36,482 nucleotides of DNA, taken from Zygophlyctis sp. KS116 (taxonomy: Eukaryota > Chytridiomycota). The position numbers and the translations under genes were made by a program. Below the pieces are notes generated by a model. That model was not told where the DNA came from, ran no database searches, and saw nothing but the letters and a program-made list of their open reading frames with translations. Location of the stretch: positions 1 to 36,482 of the forward strand of contig BAAFSQ010000087.1 in the NCBI GenBank assembly GCA_054661495.1. Reading direction: 5' to 3'. Of this stretch, positions 32,514 to 36,482 are shown one piece after another (the first letter of the stretch is position 1; every line of letters starts with the position of its first letter).

Positions 32514-33951
32514 CTATTCCTTCACCAATGCCAAGGTGGTAAAATTCAATTCATTTGGATCTTGTGACATGATCTGCTTTATATTCATGCAAGCATCATG
32601 TAGTAGACTATTCTGAATTTGACATACTTCCTTTGGACCAGATCGTCGTCCATCCAACTCATAGAGTTTTCCATTCTTTTCAATAAAACAAACAAAATGA
32701 AGATCAGATTCCAGTGCCTCTCCAGTAGTTTGACCTTGAGTAGCAAAAGATTTGTGAATTTCTTTAAGAGTTTTAGATTCCTCTAGAAATTGAGACCGAT
32801 CAGACTCTTTCAACTTGATCAAGTCAAAAACCAAGTCTGAATTCTCTTGCACAATTTGAGAATTGTTTGCAAGAGCATGTAATAAAGCAATTGTACCACA
32901 TGCATTTGGAATAGTCTGTTTAATAAAAACAACATCGTTATCAGCCAACTTTGAACCATCAGTCTCCAATGTTGAATTCGGCTTTATCGGAAATAAGAAA
33001 ACAACAGCCATCACAGGTTTTGGAATGAATTCCAAGTCTTCTGGCTCTAAAGACCAAATGTCAGTAAATGAGTATTCCTTGGAAAGGCCAAGACTATACG
33101 AAAACTATTGTTAGCGACTCTAATATACTTGATTTAAAACTTCTGGATTTGCTTCCAAAGGAATCCACACTTGATCATCACCCATGACTGTTTGAAATAA
33201 ATTTGATAAGTCCTGTGCAGAGTCCCACGCAAAGGTTTTTGCCTCTAATTCACTACAAGCCTGAATCAGATCAAAGAGGGGCCTGTTTCGTCTTGGAAAA
33301 ACATAATCATTCCTTGATAGCTTTAGACTGGGACAAAAATCATTTCTCCCATCGCCGATATAGTAGATTTTGTTGAATTCCTGTTTTAGATCATTGATAA
33401 TTGCTCCCTAAGTGTTACGTATACTTATTACCTTGCATAAGTTTGGCGGACATTGATCACAGCCATGGCATGCATCAGCTGGTACATATCTTGATATAAT
33501 TAATTTCCCATCTTTAATGATTCCCTTGTTTGAATAAATTCTGGTAAAATATTGTCTGATTTCGAAATTACATAGTATTTCATCAATATAAAATGTGTTT
33601 GCATCACTTGCAATCATTAAAGTTACACCTTTAGATGAAAGATATTTAATTAATGTCGCAGTTTTTTGATTAAACGGAATACTTGATAACGACTTTGATA
33701 TTTGTTCAACGGTTATCCCATCCGCATGAAGTGTTTCTATTCCCGAAACAATTGCATCGGTCCAGACTGTAAATGTTTTCAACTTAAGATTAATGCAACA
33801 ATAAATTATATTTAGAATGTATTTTGCATTCATATAACAGTATGATAATATGTACCTTTTCTAAAAGTTTTGGATTTAGATTCTTAAATACCCAGATATC
33901 AGAGTCTTCATCTAAAAGCGTCCAATCAAAATCAAAGACTGCAACGCTCAT
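32514..33951 (-). CDS. Fused PHOSPHO-type HAD phosphatase and UCH deubiquitinase
   Basis: Four exons (33856-33951, 33432-33782, 33129-33407, 32514-33104; introns 73, 24 and 24 nt) form one frame of 438 residues. Residues 1-223 are a complete PHOSPHO1/PHOSPHO2-like HAD phosphatase: DFDWT (Asp7, Asp9), MIASDAN, CHGCDQCPPNLCKG and GDGRND (167-172). Residues 224-438 are a complete UCHL1/UCHL3-type ubiquitin hydrolase: WIPLEANPEVLNQ, FIPKPVMAVVFLFP, Gln305, Cys311 in PNACGT, His378 in DLHFVCF and Asp393 in ELDGR. No stop separates them; the third exon carries the phosphatase end and first 19 UCH residues. A separate UCH from the ATG at 33185 remains possible, but then the phosphatase has no stop of its own. 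Its 5' end overlaps the F-box gene by 20 nt. Confidence 0.88.
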
Positions 33952-34826
33952 CTTGAACTTTGCTTAAATTGATAATCAAAAATGGCTGAGAAGTGAATTT
34001 AGCAGACAAAAGTCTTTTCTGAGTAGAAATTCCTTCTGATTTGCATGTAATCCAATATAGAGCTAATCTTCCAATTTCTTGAATTTCATGAAAGCTTGTT
34101 TCAAAGTAATATTCTTTTGAATCGTATTTCCAACCAAATTTAGATTCTGTATTTATCATTTGAGCTTCTCCTTGGAATATTGTTAAATCGTCCTTGATTA
34201 ATTTTAAACTGATCCCTTCAGTACAATAGCAGTCCGGATGGCAACAGAATTGTGCGTCTCTTTGTGACGCTGGGGTGATCACATCCATCACTTGCCAAAT
34301 GTTGCATAAAAGTACTATTGAGGATGAAGAAGGAATAGATGCAGAATCTAGATTATTTAGAGAATTCTGAATATGTCTGAAATATTAAGTTTATAAAGTA
34401 CCTGAAAATAGAGTTATAGGCAGACAATGTTCCTCTGGTTATAACTTTTTCAACTTGAGTGCAGGCATTTTTTAGAAAATACAATACTTGATCTAATGAT
34501 TTTGATGCATCCTGATTCTTTTCATGCAGGTTATGACAAGCATTTGCCATTTGGTTTGATAATCCCTTGGCTCCAAAATTTATGCAGTCAATAGAATAAG
34601 CTGAAAGTGACTCTGGTCTGACTAGAAATGATTGGTTTTCAGATGTGTGGATATTTTCAATGATTGCTGTAAATTTTAGATTCTTGTCCGATTTCGCTCG
34701 CTTATTTAATACATAGAGTGCTGCCGGTCTCAGTTTATGAGATAAAGATCGATACTCCCAAAGAGTTGGAATAGATTCAACAAATTCAAAGATGCTAATC
34801 CATAGCTCTCTCGGTAGATCAATCAT
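33932..34826 (-). CDS. F-box-like protein
   Basis: Two exons (34402-34826, 33932-34376; 25-nt intron) give 289 residues. The N-terminus MIDLPRELWISIFEFVESIP, followed by LWEYRSLSHKLRPAA, fits an F-box (leading LP, then I, then L..VC-like positions), which would bind Skp1 and make this an SCF ubiquitin-ligase adaptor. The rest has no repeat that I recognise; a Cys-rich turn (CCHPDCYC) and a beta-rich C-terminal part (about 200-289) are visible. The last 20 nt overlap the first codons of the HAD-UCH gene in another frame on the same strand. Confidence 0.75.
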
Positions 34827-34871
34827 TTTATAGAATCATGGATGACGTCAATCAAATACTTTATTTGTCGT

Positions 34872-35547
34872 TTAAACCACAAAAATGTATGCAAACAACA
34901 GTGCAATCATTATCCATGGCCCTGATTTGGATCGACCAGTACTTGATCCAATAGGTTTTTGACTAGCAACAGCTGTTTTAGGTGGGTTGGTTTGATCAGT
35001 TGTGCGTGTTGGATTGTTTCCGACAGTAGTGGTAGGAGCCTTTATGGGGCTATTAGGAATGCTAGCTTTAGCGAGTAGCATCTTGTTTGTAGCAGTGAAT
35101 AAGCGAAATTCATTAAAATCGTTATAGCTCACTGCTCGTCCAGCTTCAGTTACAAATGTGTAGCTCAAGTTTGTTCGATTTGGTGATATAGGAACAGCAA
35201 CATTTTCAGTCAAGGAAACAGAAGATGATCCGAGTTGATCATCAGAAAAGGCCCCATACCAGACTGCAGCATCGTTCATTCCAACTCCGGAATAAGTCAA
35301 ATTGATGACAGAAAACTGATTTTTAATTTAAATATCTTACTGTGCAAGGTCCAGTTATCTGAATGAATCCAGAAACTTGAACTTGAAAGCTTGCATTAGC
35401 TCCAGGACCTGACGGACGGGCCTGGGTTTGTACCAGTGGGATTGGGGAATTTACTGAACTAGCATATGGATATGGCGAAGAGTTGCAGTTTGAGTAGCCA
35501 TAGACTACAGAGAGAAAGGCTGCATGTGCGATGAATAAAATCTTCAT
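34872..35547 (-). CDS. Secreted GPI-type surface protein, copy B (DM13-like)
   Basis: Two exons (35341-35547, 34872-35315; 25-nt intron) give 216 residues. Signal peptide MKILFIAHAAFLSVVYGYS, a beta-rich domain with GPCTFSVINLTYSGVG, VWYGAFSD and FNEFRLFTATNKMLLAKASIP, then a Thr/Pro-rich stalk and a hydrophobic C-terminus (IMIALLFAYIFVV) indicating a GPI anchor. It is the paralog of the gene at 16448: both interrupt the frame right after Cys-Thr, both second exons are 444 nt, and the motif order is the same, but sequence identity looks low outside the motifs, so the duplication is old. Likely a cell-wall or zoospore-surface protein; function unknown. Confidence 0.85.
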
Positions 35548-35594
35548 TGTTTAATCGAACAATCGTGGAAATTGGCGCCACATTATGACGATAT

Positions 35595-36482
35595 CTACAT
35601 CAGGCGCTGTCGCTTGTTACTATCAATAAAATCTACAAATCCATTAAAATTGCTTGGATCTCTTGGGTAATATTTCAAGGAGATTTTGGGCTTGTTACTA
35701 TGCCAAATAGAGATATTGGTCGCAGACATTCGCCTTGCAGCAGGTTTAACAGGTTTTCGAGATTCTCTATAATTTAATTCAAGTTCTTGAGAGTCATTAA
35801 TAAATTCTTCTGAAATTCTTCCGTTAAAGTCTAATTCTGAAGTCAGAGGATCATTTGCTAAATTATCATTCGTGGCAATATCAGGATTTTCATCAGATCT
35901 TGACGAAATAATTCTTTCGTAATCAATCGCATCCCATGTTTTTGGAATAATTTCTGATTCCTGAATGTTAGAATCATATCAAAAGATCATACTGAGCTTT
36001 CTTTCAAGTTTTTAAAGGGGCTGGTGAATGGGCTTGTAAAGAAATTTATCAATTTTTTGATTGGCTTAAGTATTTTAGCCAAATTTGATGGTGAAACGGT
36101 ATCTTTGCTTGTTAAAAAACATGAGATACCCAAGCCAACTTCATCAACTACCTCTAAAGGCACCGTAGGAGCACGATCTAAGTCTTGTTTCCTTTGATCA
36201 TCTATAAGAGGCTTTTGAGTATCATAATCTTGAAATCATTACATGTTAAAATCTTACCTTCTATCATTTCATCTATAATTTCAGCGTTAATATCTAAAGG
36301 AACTGTGGGCGCATAAGCAATTTCTTCCTCTCCATGATTACAGTTAATATTATCCTTTAGATGGGAGCTGTAAACACCATTGTCTTGAAAATATTATATG
36401 GAGAAATCATACCTTCTATCATTTCATCTATAATTTCAGCGTTAATATCTAAAGGAACTGTGGGTGCATAAGCAATTTCTTC
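35595..36482 (-). CDS. Unknown protein, 3' part only (runs off the window)
   Basis: Four exons can be traced from the right edge: 36413-36482 (partial), 36258-36383, 35993-36228 and 35595-35960, with introns of 29, 29 and 32 nt; the start lies beyond the window. I do not recognise the family. The first visible parts repeat EEIAYAPTVPLDINAEIIDE, followed by a degenerate third copy (RAPTVPLEVVDEVG). A basic stretch (ILKPIKKLINFF), an acidic mid-region and a basic C-terminus (RKPVKPAARRM, SNKRQRLM) suggest a nuclear protein. All joins keep the frame without stops. It contains no open stretch with an early ATG, so simple ORF finding misses it. Confidence 0.68.
36229..36482 (-). repeat. Tandem 155-bp exon-plus-intron repeat
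   Basis: A unit of 155 bp made of a 126-nt exon (42 codons) and a 29-nt intron is repeated. The 72-nt stretches 36256-36327 and 36411-36482 differ at only one position (36310 against 36465). The intron sequences and the other half of the exon are clearly more diverged. A third, older copy of the coding motif (APTVPL) lies at about 36150-36180. The array continues past the window edge. Confidence 0.85.

Noticed and set aside
1-36482. Bacterial contamination or an operon, suggested by the ATGA overlap and tight spacing
   Set aside because: Dozens of spliceosomal introns and exclusively eukaryotic genes (ARFRP1, BET4, DPH1, PIAS, NTE1) rule this out.
1-36482. tRNA, rRNA, transposon or CRISPR array
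   Set aside because: I saw no cloverleaf with A/B boxes, rRNA core, transposase or reverse transcriptase motif, or regularly spaced identical repeats; the 155-bp repeat at the right edge is coding.

Overview
This is nuclear DNA from a compact, AT-rich eukaryotic genome. Nearly every gene is interrupted by very short GT-AG introns. I could place 57 introns by restoring conserved protein motifs across frame changes: 56 are 22-32 nt long and one is 73 nt. Gene content points to an early-diverging, flagellated fungus or fungal relative (chytrid, Rozella/aphelid or blastoclad grade). ARMC9, a basal-body/ciliary protein, implies a flagellated stage. Fungal-type indoleamine 2,3-dioxygenase, NTE1, PIAS/Siz, BET4, DBP7 and a fungal secreted 'DGGGQ' family fit a fungal lineage, while a half-size ABCA transporter and ARMC9 argue against yeasts and moulds. 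The exact taxon cannot be read from the sequence alone.

Layout, left to right. 1-8,300: an orphan protein, the DBP7 helicase, the BET4 Rab-prenylation subunit, mitoribosomal mL40 (minus, overlapping the BET4 3' end), a ten-exon ARMC9, and an RNF115/126-type RING ubiquitin ligase. 8,395-16,286: a small secreted Cys-rich protein, a half-size ABCA transporter, then on the minus strand a PIAS/Siz SUMO ligase and a MATE transporter. 16,448-21,720 (plus): a secreted GPI-type protein, a SigF/NTF2-like protein, a DGGGQ-family extracellular protein, two orphans whose coding regions overlap by 4 nt, and indoleamine dioxygenase. 21,733-30,817 (minus): an HSL-type esterase, a TMEM70-like protein, a GH31 enzyme with a sulfoquinovosidase signature, NTE1 and ARFRP1. 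30,838-36,482: DPH1 (plus), then on the minus strand ZNRD2, a single open frame joining a PHOSPHO-type HAD phosphatase to a UCH deubiquitinase, an F-box-like protein, a second copy of the secreted GPI-type protein, and a partial unknown gene built on duplicated exon-intron units.

Most gaps are 10-160 nt. There are convergent gaps of 9-13 nt, a divergent gap of 20 nt, two same-strand coding overlaps (4 and 20 nt) and a 14-nt convergent overlap. No stretch over 300 nt lacks a gene. I saw no rRNA, tRNA, transposon or CRISPR array.

Most interesting points: (1) the HAD-phosphatase/UCH fusion; (2) a eukaryotic GH31 with all the sulfoquinovose-binding residues I can recall, suggesting use of plant or algal sulfolipid; (3) the micro-intron landscape, in which 20 of 21 introns whose length is a multiple of three carry an in-frame stop; (4) a tandemly duplicated exon-plus-intron unit at the right edge; (5) an intron-conserved pair of secreted surface proteins.
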